NCBI RefSeq assembly: GCF_000372725.1
Contig: NW_005198966.1
Span: 1,613,507-1,677,506, forward strand
Direction: 5' to 3'
Source of the DNA: Emiliania huxleyi CCMP1516
Lineage: Eukaryota > Haptophyta > Isochrysidales > Noelaerhabdaceae
DNA length: 64,000 nucleotides
The notes beneath the pieces were generated by a model. That model had not been told where the DNA came from. It saw nothing but the letters and a program-made list of their open reading frames with translations, and did no database searches. Within the stretch, counting starts at the first letter, position 1, and each line of letters starts with the position of its first letter. Below are positions 10,816 through 20,003 of the stretch, piece by piece. Position numbers and translations under genes: made by a program.

Positions 10816-10822
10816 TTTCTTT

Positions 10823-11100
10823 TAGGTTGAACTAGGAGAGCGCAACCAGTAGGAGGCCCGCGCCTGCCCCCGTGCCGCCGGGTGCAACTTTGTCCTATAC
10901 GAGAGGGGAATCCCTGGGACCCTGTCGTGTGGGTGAACCCTGCCCAGCGGCCCCCCTCCATGTCGCGATGCGCTCTCCCCACTCCCGTTCCCTCGCCGTT
11001 CCCCTGTGTCCCTGATCGTCTCCTTCCCAAATCCTGCTCGTGCAGGTGGGGACCCTGTTCTTCTCCCACCCCTTGTTTGGTGTGTCGGTTTTATTTATTT
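10823..11100 (+). repeat. Long-form short interspersed repeat, about 93% like 48350-48615
   Basis: About 275 bp from GGTTGAACTAGGAGAGCGCA to a TTTATTTATTTATT tail, closely matching 48350-48615. Its 3' part (CTGATCGTC, AAATCCTGCTCGTGCAGGTG, GGGACCCTGT) is the part shared with the short copies at 717, 18797, 34578 and 49320. A variable head with a common tail is typical of SINE-like families. Confidence 0.8.
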
Positions 11101-11380
11101 ATTTATTAGCACACAGGTTCGACACAACTCACAGGTACGCCGCAGTACCAAAAGAGGCCCCGTCGCACGAAGAAGAATTCTTTTCGCTATGCCAAAAAAC
11201 AATTCGGAGAGGGCGTCTTCTGCCCTGCGTCGTCTGGCGACGGGTCCTCCATAGTCGGTCGAGGTCGCCGCCCTCCTCGTGCCTCTTCCCAACGTTCCCT
11301 CGGCGGCCGATGCCGTCTGCTCCGGCTCCCCAGTCCCCGGGTCTGCCCTGCTCTCGTCTGCGCTAGTCTCTGCTTCGTCC

Positions 11381-11761
11381 TCACCGGCGTCTCTCCTCTT
11401 CCTTCTCCCCTTCTTGTATGCTTTGCACATCGCGTCGATTCCTTTTGCGTGAGCACCACCCTGAAGCCCCCCAGCTACTGAACCGCTCCCTAAGGCGAAG
11501 GTCCGAACCAGGGGTCCGAAGGAGCATCATCAGTCTCGCCCACTTCGCTCGCTGCCCACCGTCTCCGCTCCCTCCCGCTTGAGCCGCCGTCGCGGCCCTC
11601 GTTCGTCCCACTGGCTGTTGGCCCGTCCCTGCGTTGCCTGCGTTATCCCTCCTCTGCGACTCCCTCAAGGCCGGCCGAGCCTCTTTCCACCCAGTGAAGA
11701 GCTTCCTCAGCCACTCGATGTGTTCCTCTCTCTTCATTATGCGCGCGCCGTAGCTCATCAT
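11381..11761 (-). pseudogene. Degenerate ORF remnant sharing a motif with 27621-28034
   Basis: An open minus-strand frame of about 126 codons, rich in Arg/Glu. Near its start it has EEHIEWLRKLFTGW, which resembles ERE-NIGWILGRLFTAW in the plus-strand frame at 27621. Both are charged, helical-looking and isolated from other genes. A shared dispersed coding repeat of unknown nature is the best guess. The frame here looks decayed. Confidence 0.35.
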
Positions 11762-12381
11762 TGAGCTGGATCCACCTCTGCACCGCGCCCGTCGCCGCCT
11801 AAAGCCACGACTTGCATGTTTGCAAGTTTGACATCAAGAGTGTGAAAGTACTAAATACTGTCCCGTTTTGCTGTTCACAGCTAGGGACGGCCTCTGCCGC
11901 AAAGTCAACTCACCCCCACCACCCTACTGTCCACTATGAAAGTGTGGACCGGCGTGAACAGCAGCTCCTGACCACGGCGCCGCAGGCGCCTGTTGATAGG
12001 TCCAGGTGATAGCCCTGGATGGGCAATGCATACGCCCACCTGGGCCTCGGATCGCCCGACCGCGTCCCGGTGCTCTGTGGTCGGATTTGTGACGCCGACG
12101 TACCGCGCCGCGGCCGGGGGCCCTCCGGAGGCCGAGGATGGCCGTGACGGACCGGGACGAGCTCTGGGAGGTTCAGTGTCAGTGTATATATTGTAGAGAC
12201 CAACCATGTGCACAATATCTCTCAGTCTAGCTAAGCCTGGGAAGGCAATGCCGGGGCCGTATAGCAGCTTGATGGTGCCTCGCCGGCGTGCGTCCCGGAG
12301 CGGTCCGGACGGGCGGTCCGGGGGACAAAATCGGGGGACAACGCCGACGGCGCCCTGATTCGACTTTTAACTTCAAACAAA

Positions 12382-12420
12382 GCCTACCGCACGCGCCGCG
12401 TCGCGGCGCGTGCGGTAGGC
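12382..12420. repeat. Perfect 39-bp palindrome
   Basis: A 19-nt arm beginning GCCTACCGCACGCGCC pairs perfectly with 12402-12420 around a single central T. This can extrude as a cruciform or form a very stable RNA hairpin. Confidence 0.9.
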
Positions 12421-12823
12421 ACTCGGGATTTTGCCAGATCGGCGTGTTCACGCCGGGATCGTGTCCTCCGCAACTGCCCAGACTTTAGGCTTGGACAGTA
12501 CCACCTACCACCTCCCACCGCTTCAAACCTTCGGCTCCCGCTCAGAGGCGCCCCGCGCCCGTGCGGCGCGCCGAGGCGGCGCCGAGGCCGGCGCCTTGCA
12601 CCCGGCCCGCGGCCGGCACCGCCTCGCCCCACAACTGACCGCCCTGCGGCCCCTGCGCAGGCGTGCCACAGGCGTCGCTCAAAAAGCGACGCCGGGTGTG
12701 GGCTGCTCCCTTGACCCGTCACCCGCCGCGCCCTCGCCCGGCCGCCTCACCGCTCACGGAGCGCTCGGCTGCTCGCCGCCGCCGCCGCGCGTCCCGCGCC
12801 GCCACGCTTGCCCTCCTTTGCCT

Positions 12824-12904
12824 GACGCGCGCTCTGTGCAGCGGCGCAGAGCGCGCGTCACTGGCACAGACGGAGCAGCGACCGCGCCAGCGGTCGCTGC
12901 TCCG
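12824..12904. repeat. Two adjacent GC-rich hairpins
   Basis: ACGCGCGCTCTG pairs with its complement about 10 nt downstream (12824-12858). GGAGCAGCGACCGC pairs with GCGGTCGCTGCTCC across a 4-nt loop (about 12873-12904). The second motif, GGAGCAGCGAC, recurs in the tandem duplication at 39314-39645, so the two places share a repeat ancestor. Confidence 0.7.
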
Positions 12905-13405
12905 CCCCTCCGTCGCGCGCGCCGCGCGCTGCCGCCGCCGCCGCCGCCGCCGCCCCCTCCTCGCCGTCTTCCCCACCCCTACCCTCTGTTGCGCGCGCCG
13001 CGCGCTGCGCGCCCCCGCCCCCACCCCCGCCCCCGCCCCCGCCCCCGCCCCCGCTCCCAAGCGCCCCTTCCCCGGTAGGAGTGCGTAGAAAGTGGAACCA
13101 ATCGAGAGGTGGCAGAAGCCGCCGTGTGTGACACATATTGCGGCACGTGAGTGAGACAGCCCCGGCGCGCGCGCGCAGCGCCGCTGAGCGCAAGGCAACA
13201 GACAGGCGTTTTTTATGCAAACAGCAAACGGGACGGCCTGCGCAGCCTCTAACTATTCTAAATCTAACGAAAGAAGAGAGCCCCTGAATAAGAGAACATC
13301 GTACTGAAAAAAATGTTCTCGAAGTCTGTACAATACTGGGTTTTAGATTTAGTGCGACGCAAATTTTTTGAAGTGTCAAAATCGCTGTTTCGTGTTTGAT
13401 CAACC

Positions 13406-14959
13406 TCATGTTTGGCCACCCGCAGCATCACTGTCCCTCACGAGATCGAGAAGCTCTTCGTCGTCCGCATCGTAGACGGGCAGCCACGCGAGGAAGCGCT
13501 GCGGCTCGCGCAGCAGCCTCCGGTGCGCGAGCAGCACATCCTGCGCCTCCTCGCCCCGCGCCTCTTCCGGCGCCTCTGCCGCCGTCCCCTCCCGCGAGGG
13601 GCGCAGCCACGCGCTCTCGCGGCCGGCGGCCACGCCCACCCACTCGAGGCACCCCTCGGCGTCGATGGCTGCTGCGCACGGCTCCACATCGGCGCCTACC
13701 GTCACGCTCGCCCAGCGTCAGTCGGGCGGCATCCGCTCACACTCAGCCGGGTTAGCGCGAGGCACACCCGGAGGCAGGGGCGGCAGCAGCCGGCTCGGCG
13801 CGGCCGCCTCCGACGGCAGCTCGCGCGGCACCAGCGCCGCCCCGCTCGCGACGCGGTACCGCCGGTCGGACAGCGGCTCGAACCGCACGACGCCGTCGGT
13901 GCCGCCCTGCGGCCGCTGCGGCAGCCACGGCCCGGCCGGGAGCAGCCTCACGGCTCCCCCCTCCTCGCGCCCCTCCTCCTCGCCGCTCGGAGCGCAGCAG
14001 AGCGCGCCCGACGGCACGCTCAGCCAGCCCGGGTTGAGGGCGAGCAGCCGCAGCGGCGGCGCGCGGAGGTAGTGCGCGAACGCCTCCAACTCCCCCGCGT
14101 CGAGCTCGGGCCGAAGCACGTTGAGCATGAGGATGTCGCGGTCGCACCTGCAGGAGAGGGATCCGGGAAAGGTCAGGGAAGGGGCAGGCGGCCGCTCCGA
14201 GAGAAGAGCCGTATCGTTGTCGCACTCGCCGCCGTTGCGCGTGGAGTGCGTCTGCGTGGTGTCCATCAGCAGGAGCTGGCCCTCGCGCCACCTCCGCCGC
14301 TCGCCGCCCACCTCGATCCAGCACTCCTCCCCGGCCGGCACGCGCAGCCCGAGGTGGCACGTCAGCCCGAGCAGGTTGCCGTCGCAGTGCGGAGCGATGC
14401 CCGAGCCTGGAGGCTGGCGCGCGAAGCCGCACGCCACATTCTGCAGCGGGTTGAGCCGCAGCCCGTGGGACGCCTCGAGCCGCCGAAGCAGCGCGACGGT
14501 CTGCGGGTAGCGGGCCACCGCCTCCGGCAACCACGCGCCGTCCTTCCAGAGGTGGAAGATCCGCCACTCTGCGGCTATGGCCTCGTAGTCCGCGCCGCCC
14601 CAAGACGCCGCATCCTCCGCCTGCTGCTCCTGCACCGAGAGCAGCTCCGCGCGGATGGCTGGAGCTGCGGCCTCGAGCGCGCCAGCCCACGGCAGGCCGC
14701 TGGGGTCATGCCAGGCGGGCGAGCCGGAAAAGCCGGCCGCGTCTCGCAGGCGGCGCACGGTGGCCTCGAAATCGGCCGAGGCCGAGTCGAGATCGTCCAG
14801 CGCGCCCTGCGCGGCCGATGCCTCGATGAGCCTGGTGACGCGCGGCGGAGGCTCGAAGCCGGAAAAGAGGAGCGCGCGGCGAAGGGCCGCGGCGGCAGGC
14901 GTCGGCGAAGCCGGTGCCGCGAGCTTGTGTGCGGCTGCGGCCGAGGCAACGAGCAGCAT
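13406..14959 (-). CDS. Aspartyl/asparaginyl beta-hydroxylase-like Fe(II)/2OG oxygenase
   Basis: The protein starts with a signal-like leader (ATG at 14959, MLLVASAAAAHKL). An N-terminal helical part is followed by the oxygenase fold: IAPHCDGNLLGLTCHLGL, CWIEVGGERRRWREGQLLLMD and HSTRN. These give the metal-ligand pattern His-x-Asp/Asn-x-His and the distal His seen in AspH-type hydroxylases, which hydroxylate Asp/Asn or related substrates using O2 and 2-oxoglutarate in the secretory pathway. Two introns are supported by splice consensus. One at 14148-14225 joins GEC-D to RDILML. One at 13696-13740 (donor GTGAGC, acceptor GGTAG) would replace an early stop and add about 96 residues including VEPCAAAIDAEGCLEWVGVA. 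If the second is not spliced the protein ends at 13718. The total is about 476 aa. It heads a minus-strand gene run. Confidence 0.8.
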
Positions 14960-15139
14960 CCCGTGGCGCACGATCAGAGGCCTTCGGCTCTAGTCCTGGA
15001 GCAGCTCGGGTAGGCTGGAAAAGAATTTTGAAACAACATCCCTGAAAGAATTCATCGCACTCGTCCCGGTTGTGAGGCTAATGACCGCACTGCAAGTGCT
15101 CCGAGTGCTCTGCCTCAAAGAGCCGCAAAACGGCGCTTC

Positions 15140-16261
15140 TCACCCCTCCCCCTCTCCCGCCTCGTAGACGACACACACCGGCCCGCCCCCCGCGGGTCCC
15201 TGATGCTCCGCGCCACCCGACACGTACAGGTTGGTACAGCCGGTGAGCCCCGCGAGCAGGCCGCCGACCGCCGCCCGGGCGTGCCTCGTCGCGTGCAGGT
15301 CCGAGTCGGAGCACATCGTCGTCCGCTCGCCTCGCACCGCGGCGGCGGGGTCCGCCTTGGCGAGGACGGCGCGCACGCGCGCCTGCGAGGCGGGAGTCAG
15401 CTGCCCGTTGTCGAGAGACAGTCCCGCCTCGGCGAGCATGCGGCAGACCGCCGGGCTGTCGAGCGCGTCCCGCATCACGCAGTGAGCGGCGCGGAGAGGG
15501 GAGGCGCTGCCGGCCGCGTTGCCGAGCACAAAGACCTCCGAGTGCCGAAGCTCGATCCCGGCGCTTGCGCTGGCGACGCTGCTGCTGAAGCCGCTCAGGC
15601 CTTCCGGCTCGCAGAGCCGCTCGACGGCGGCGTCGAGGTCGCCGCGCGACAGCTCGCCCGTTGCTAGCGCCACGCCAAGAGCCGATGCGCCCCTGCTCAG
15701 GCCCATCGACGTGTAGCCATCGTGCGTCGCGCACGGCAGCGCGGCGGCGGCGACACGCTTCGGAGTGAGCAGCGGGCACTTGATCTGCGCAAAGCACACG
15801 TCCGCCGGCGACAGGTGCGCGTCCCTGCACGCGGAGAGCACGGCTTCATGCGTCGCCTCAACCTGAGCGCGCCGGCCGATCTCGTGTGCGCCCAAGTCTC
15901 GCGTGCGCGCCACGCCAAGGCTGAGCGCCGTTGGTGGGCCGGCCACGCTAGGCGTGTCCTGCGCCACATCGGCAAACACGAGAATGTGAGGCGTCAGCAC
16001 GCCCTCCGTGCCGCCCGACATGATGATTGACGTGTCTTCGAGTCGGCCTGCCGATCGGAGGGCCTGCTCGACCACGAGCGAAGCATAGCCGCGTGTGAAG
16101 TCATTCACGCATCCGTTGCCTTCGGTCTTGCCGAGGACGCAGCGCGGGCGGGCGCGCTCGTTGGATGCGAGCCAGGCTGTCAGCGCGTGCGTGTCTCCCG
16201 GATTCGAGGTAGCAAGGCGGACGACCGTGGCGCTGCGAAGCGCGAGAGTCGCCTGCCGCAT
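15140..16261 (-). CDS. Cyanuric acid/barbiturate ring-opening amidohydrolase
   Basis: An intronless 373-aa protein, the usual length for the AtzD/TrzD/barbiturase family. The start is ATG 16261 (MRQATLALR). Family hallmarks are GKTEGNGCVNDFTRG, SGGTEGVLTPHILVF, AQIKCPLLTPKR, SRGASALGVALA, LGNAAGSASPLR, CSDSDLHATRHA and the end HQGPAGGGPVCVVYEAGE. The enzyme has three repeated domains and opens cyclic ureides by hydrolysis: cyanuric acid to carboxybiuret, or barbiturate to ureidomalonate in oxidative pyrimidine breakdown. Which substrate applies cannot be told by eye. The family is mostly bacterial and fungal, so an algal copy without introns between intron-bearing neighbours suggests horizontal gain. 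Base composition is like that of the neighbours, so any transfer is not recent. No targeting peptide is evident. Confidence 0.95.
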   Translation of the reverse strand: MRQATLALRSATVVRLATSNPGDTHALTAWLASNERARPRCVLGKTEGNGCVNDFTRGYASLVVEQALRSAGRLEDTSIIMSGGTEGVLTPHILVFADVAQDTPSVAGPPTALSLGVARTRDLGAHEIGRRAQVEATHEAVLSACRDAHLSPADVCFAQIKCPLLTPKRVAAAALPCATHDGYTSMGLSRGASALGVALATGELSRGDLDAAVERLCEPEGLSGFSSSVASASAGIELRHSEVFVLGNAAGSASPLRAAHCVMRDALDSPAVCRMLAEAGLSLDNGQLTPASQARVRAVLAKADPAAAVRGERTTMCSDSDLHATRHARAAVGGLLAGLTGCTNLYVSGGAEHQGPAGGGPVCVVYEAGEGEG

Positions 16262-16482
16262 GTGTGTGGGGTTTGACCGGCAGCAGACGGTACAAAGAGA
16301 TTCGTCGAGTAGCAACCCCCCCCCCCCCCAAGAATTCGCGGCTGGCACTTAAAACTTTCCTTACCTATGTACTCTCCCTTTCCTCCCGCTGTGATTCTGT
16401 GTGAGCTCTGTGTCGTGTTCTGCTAACAGCGCACCTACAACCTCTCTCAGCCGACAGGTCCCATTTGGCCCGCTATGTGTGC

Positions 16483-18354
16483 TCAGGCGGAGCCTGCTCC
16501 CACGATGCCGCTCCGGCGGGCCAGCGACACGATGCTCTCGGCAAAGCCATAGATCTTGTCGGACGGCGTGAGCTCGACGAGTGACGTGGCGTCGTCGGCG
16601 AGGGCGGCGGCTCCGGCCGAGGAGGAGGCGTGTAGCGACTCCAGCAGCGGCGCGCCTATTCTCGCACGGGCGGATGGCCACTGCACGGCCCGCCGAAGTG
16701 GCTCTCTCGGCTGCAGCAGGCCGAGCAGGTAGGCTCGCAGCGCGCGGCACGGCGCCGCGTGTGCCACGACCAGCAGCGGTGCCAGCCGCTTCTCCAACTC
16801 GAGCACACTTGGCTCGAGGCGGCGCACGAGGTCCTTGGGGCTCGTGCCCGCGCCGAGGGCGGCGCGCTCCTCGAAGCTGGTCGGGGGCGAGTCGCCGCTG
16901 CCGAGGCTACTCGGCAGCAGCTCGGCGAAGTGGATCGGAGGGCCGACGGAGGCCAGCCCCTGCTCGCCCCCTCCTACGGGACATGTCGTGGACATGTCGT
17001 GGCACGCTGCGTTCCTTGGGCAGGAGGATGCTGGCCAGCCCCGCTCGCCGTGCTCGTCGCACGCAAAGGCGGTCTTCCGGCCGTGCGACGGGCTCTGCGC
17101 CTGCTTGGCCTGCGCGACCCTCGCCGCCGCCGCCATGGCGGCCGGGTGCGTCGAGCTGATCACCTGGAGCGGGCCGGCGTGGTCCTCCGCCCAGGCTGCG
17201 AGCGCCGCAGCAAAGTTGCCGGTGTCGTCGTTGTCAGGGACAGAGACGAGTGCGACGGGGCGCGCAACGAAGGTTATCGAGAGGAGGTAGGGCAGGACCG
17301 ACGACGAGACGCGGCCGTAGATGTGCGAGGCCTCGACCTTTCCAGGCGACGGGGTCGGGGAGCAGAGGGGGTGGGGGTTGTGGGCGGAGAGAAGATGGGG
17401 AGAGGCTCGTGCGGGGTGCGGGGCATGCGCCTTGGAGGAGAGGTCGAAGAGCTTGATGTACGGCCCCTCCTCCTCCGAGCAGGACTCGTAGTCGCGCTCA
17501 TAGTGGACGATCCGCTGCTTGAGCGACTCCATCGCCGCCGGCTCGTGGAGCGCGTAAAAGTCGGGGCTGGCGCGCACCTTGGCCTTCATGTTTGCCAGCA
17601 GCAGCGTCGGCGATGTGAGGATCGACTCGACAAACACGATCGCGATCGGGCGGCCCGTCGCCTCGCCGTGGGCGTGAACACTCTCGGAGAGCATCGCGCG
17701 CCGGTCCTTGGAGGCGTTCGACGAGTCGAAGATCGCGATCTCGCCGCCCGTGTCGAAGAAGGAGAGCGCCTCCTTGAGCACGGCGTTTGCGATCTTGCCA
17801 CGCGCCACAGACGAGCCCACGTTGGCGCTGTCGAAGAAGGCGGCACCGCCGCTGCCCTCGCCCTCCAGCTTGCGTCGCGTCGCGCCTGTGCCGAGAAGGG
17901 CCTTCTCTCCCCTAGTCCCCTGCTCCCCTCCCCTTGCGGCCGGCCGTCCCTCTCGCTGGCACGCGCCTGCCGAGAAGGCGCCGGTCTTCCAGCCGCGCCA
18001 GTTGAGGAAACGCTCCAGCTTGTCCGCGAGGATGGACTTGCCGCGAGCAGGCAAGCCAACGAGGACGAGGAGAAGGCGAGGGCATTCGGCCAGGCCACGA
18101 GCCCGCCTCGCCAGGTCGGGACGCGCCTTCAGCGCCTTTGCGACCAGCAGCGCCTCGTCGCCTCCATGTCTCGGAGCCCAGCCATGGCCGGTGACCGACT
18201 TCTTGCCGGACGCCGAACCGTCGCCCTTGAGCTTGGGGCTGGGAAGCGCATCGAGGAGCGACTGCGTGGTTGGGAACCCAAGCCCATCTGCTGCCGTCGT
18301 GGGCGTCTGGCTCGCAGCGTTGAGGTCCCTGGACGGCCGGCGCGAGAACACCAT
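16483..18354 (-). CDS. 6-phosphofructo-2-kinase with degenerate fructose-2,6-bisphosphatase domain
   Basis: The kinase half is clear: LVLVGLPARGKSILADKLERFLNWRGW (a Walker A GLPARGKS), FFDSAN, EIAIFDSSNASKDRR, IVFVESI, YERDYES and YIKLFDL, then VEASHIYGRVSSSVLPYLLSI. It makes fructose 2,6-bisphosphate, the cytosolic regulator of glycolysis and gluconeogenesis. The phosphatase half has lost its key residues. Where the family has RHGE there is SVPDND. The conserved TS..R region reads ISSTHPAAM. Only SPKDLVRRLEPSVLELEK, the distal His (VVAHAAPCRALRAYL) and the end remain recognisable. A kinase-only enzyme is likely. Introns read in frame: about 17870-17975 (after GAFSAG), about 17345-17440, and one or more around 16905-17040. 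The ATG at 18354 is preferred over the GTG upstream. An N-terminal extension of about 100 aa is Ser/Lys-rich and may be regulatory. Confidence 0.9.
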   Translation of the reverse strand: MVFSRRPSRDLNAASQTPTTAADGLGFPTTQSLLDALPSPKLKGDGSASGKKSVTGHGWAPRHGGDEALLVAKALKARPDLARRARGLAECPRLLLVLVGLPARGKSILADKLERFLNWRGWKTGAFSAGACQREGRPAARGGEQGTRGEKALLGTGATRRKLEGEGSGGAAFFDSANVGSSVARGKIANAVLKEALSFFDTGGEIAIFDSSNASKDRRAMLSESVHAHGEATGRPIAIVFVESILTSPTLLLANMKAKVRASPDFYALHEPAAMESLKQRIVHYERDYESCSEEEGPYIKLFDLSSKAHAPHPARASPHLLSAHNPHPLCSPTPSPGKVEASHIYGRVSSSVLPYLLSITFVARPVALVSVPDNDDTGNFAAALAAWAEDHAGPLQVISSTHPAAMAAAARVAQAKQAQSPSHGRKTAFACDEHGERGWPASSCPRNAACHDMSTTCPVGGGEQGLASVGPPIHFAELLPSSLGSGDSPPTSFEERAALGAGTSPKDLVRRLEPSVLELEKRLAPLLVVAHAAPCRALRAYLLGLLQPREPLRRAVQWPSARARIGAPLLESLHASSSAGAAALADDATSLVELTPSDKIYGFAESIVSLARRSGIVGAGSA

Positions 18355-18539
18355 CGTGCTATCGCCGAAAGACACAGGCGGGACGTTCTCTCGGACGAGG
18401 CTCGGTGGGACGAGGCGCTGTTCAGCTCCGAAGGCCGGAAATTCATCGTGAAAGACCCCCTGTCTGTGCTTGTGCGTCTTGGGTCCGGGGTTGTGCGTTT
18501 ATGTGAAAGACCCCCCCCCCCACCCCACCCCCCACCCCC

Positions 18540-18590
18540 TGGCTCTTACGTACATTCCCGTAGGATGACTCTGCTGACAGGGTTTGCGAG
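18540..18590 (+). repeat. Short dispersed repeat (CTCTTACGTACATTCC...GCTGACAGGGTTTG)
   Basis: About 50 bp, found also at 21765-21806 (inverted) and 29028-29075. The constant parts are GCTCTTACGTACATTCC and GCTGACAGGGTTTG. The few bases between them vary. The nature is unknown; it may be the end of a larger decayed element. Confidence 0.75.
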
Positions 18591-18796
18591 TTTTTGAGTT
18601 TTTTGGGGGGGGGGGTAGGACACACACAGGCCGCACCTCTAGTGAGGCCCGCATAGTATGTGGGTGACTCGGCTGCCGCCGCCCCTGCCACCCCTGTGTC
18701 AGTGTGCCTGTGGTAGCGAGAGACTGCCAGCAAGAAGCTGGAGGCAGGTCGCTAGACTGAGATGAGACCGCCAGTGGAGTTGGGAGTCCACCGTGC

Positions 18797-18952
18797 ACCG
18801 CGCTGCGAGCCTGTCGTGTCCCTTGTCAGGAGCAGGAGAGCCCCACCTGTCCCCCTGATCGTCCTTCCAAAATCCTGCTCGTGCAGGTGGGGACCCTGTC
18901 CTCCTCCCCTATCCCTCGTTTGGGTGGTCTGTTTTCTTTCTTTCTTTCTCTT
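18797..18952 (+). repeat. Short interspersed repeat (GGGGACCCTGT-tail family), short form
   Basis: Starts CCGCGCTGCGAGCCTGTCGT as at 48304, lacks the roughly 165-bp middle of that copy, and continues CTGATCGTCCTTCCAAAATC, GTGGGGACCCTGTCC, ending TTTCTTTCTTTCTTTCTC. It is therefore an internally deleted version of the 48304 copy. Confidence 0.75.
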
Positions 18953-19109
18953 GAAATGGGGGCGATATTACCCCCAATCTCGCCAATGTGGCAATGTGTA
19001 GCCGCGGGGGTCGTATGATTTGAGGGTTTTGACGGGGGACTAGCACTAGCCGCCTTCCACATAACCCATGATGTGGCGCAATTCACAACGCTCCTCCCTT
19101 TTCTATGGC

Positions 19110-20003
19110 TTATCCCTCACAAGTACCTCCTCGCGCCTCCTCCGAGCGCGGTGGTCGCCTCACCTCAATGGTGAGCACGTCACGGGTTGCTGGTCCGGCC
19201 GCCTCGTCGGCCTGCAGCACAGGCAGCGCCTCGTGCTTCACCTCTCGGTCGAGGAGGAAGAGGGCGTCAAAGGGCTCACGAAGCGTGTGGCTGGCCAGCA
19301 GTCGGTCGCTGCGGACGGACTCGGTCGTCGGCTTGCCGCTCGGCTGCTCTAGGCTCCAGACGCGGCTGCCGCCCGAAAAGTGCGCCGCATTGTGCCGCCG
19401 CATCAGCATAACGATGGTGAGCACCGCAGAGTCCTGGTGCACGCCCTCGGGAGACGGATCACCAAGCGCTGTCTCGCTGCGAGTCACGCGGAACGCAGAG
19501 AACATTGCATGGAACGAGCCGGTCGCGCCGGCTGCCATGAGCCGATGGACGAGGCGCTGCACGGCCAGCATGACGGTGTTACTATCGGCAGACAGTGGCC
19601 ACTGCTGGTGCAGCCGGTAGTACGACGCGTTGTCGCCGTTGACTGTCGTCGGGTCGATGTGCTCGACCACATGGCCCGGGAACTCGGGTTCCGTCTCGGC
19701 AGTTGAACGCTGTGCGTCGTCGGACCTGCTCGTGTCCATGGCGTAGTAGCTGGTCAGGGTGCCTTTGTAAGGGTAGATCTCGATCCCGTGCTCGTCGCGC
19801 TGAGGTGTCGCCAGGTCCCAGTACCCAGCAAAGGGAGAACGGCCGGTCTCAGTTGCACCATGCTCCAGAAGCAGAGGCCAGAGCTCGGAGGCCGGGACGA
19901 TCGCAAAGCGATCCTGCTGGAGCCGCGCGTGGAGCGATGCGACGGCGTTGTGATCGCTGACGGACGATAGAAGGAGTCCGCAGAAGCAGAGTGTATTGGA
20001 CAT
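19110..20003 (-). CDS. 2OG-Fe(II) dioxygenase (isoleucine-hydroxylase-like family)
   Basis: A 297-aa protein with no need of introns; start ATG 20003 after a hydrophobic leader (MSNTLCFCGLLLSSV). The catalytic half has GVHQDSAVLTIVMLMRR (His-x-Asp metal ligands), HFSGGSRVWSLEQP, FDALFLLDREVKHEALPV (distal His) and RDVLTIEVRRP (Arg for 2-oxoglutarate). This order matches the 2OG-Fe dioxygenase family of bacterial L-isoleucine hydroxylases and relatives. The substrate here is unknown; a free amino acid is the family precedent. The open frame extends upstream to 20225, but that part lies in a short interspersed repeat (20091-20152) and is not trusted. The leader suggests entry into the secretory route or an organelle. 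Confidence 0.8.
   Translation of the reverse strand: MSNTLCFCGLLLSSVSDHNAVASLHARLQQDRFAIVPASELWPLLLEHGATETGRSPFAGYWDLATPQRDEHGIEIYPYKGTLTSYYAMDTSRSDDAQRSTAETEPEFPGHVVEHIDPTTVNGDNASYYRLHQQWPLSADSNTVMLAVQRLVHRLMAAGATGSFHAMFSAFRVTRSETALGDPSPEGVHQDSAVLTIVMLMRRHNAAHFSGGSRVWSLEQPSGKPTTESVRSDRLLASHTLREPFDALFLLDREVKHEALPVLQADEAAGPATRDVLTIEVRRPPRSEEARGGTCEG

Larger units (their letters stand above)
10312..13405. other. Repeat-rich intergenic region without a recognised gene
   Basis: This 3.1-kb gap holds a short tandem repeat (10536-10600, AGCAACAAGAAGCAGCC units), two short interspersed repeats (10735 and 10823), an ORF remnant (11381-11761), a 39-bp palindrome (12382-12420), two adjacent hairpins (12824-12904) and a CCCCCG-repeat tract (13010-13060). 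From 13200 to 13400 it is AT-richer with no feature. Pro/Arg/Ala-rich open frames are products of GC bias. Confidence 0.75.
18355..19109. other. Spacer with poly-C tracts and repeat copies
   Basis: Holds a C-rich tract (18507-18540), one copy of the CTCTTACGTACATTCC repeat (18540-18590), a poly-G run near 18605 and a short interspersed repeat (18797-18952). No gene is seen. It contains the 5' side of the PFK-2 gene and the 3' side of the 2OG oxygenase gene. Confidence 0.7.

Noticed and set aside
11105-11125. tRNA B-box (GGTTCGACAC)
   Set aside because: No tRNA cloverleaf can be drawn around it; also considered and rejected at 27240, 38833, 47632 and 54195.
12431-13088. Pro/Arg-rich proteins on both strands
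   Set aside because: Frames arise from CCG and CCCCCG repeats and hairpins, with no conserved segment.
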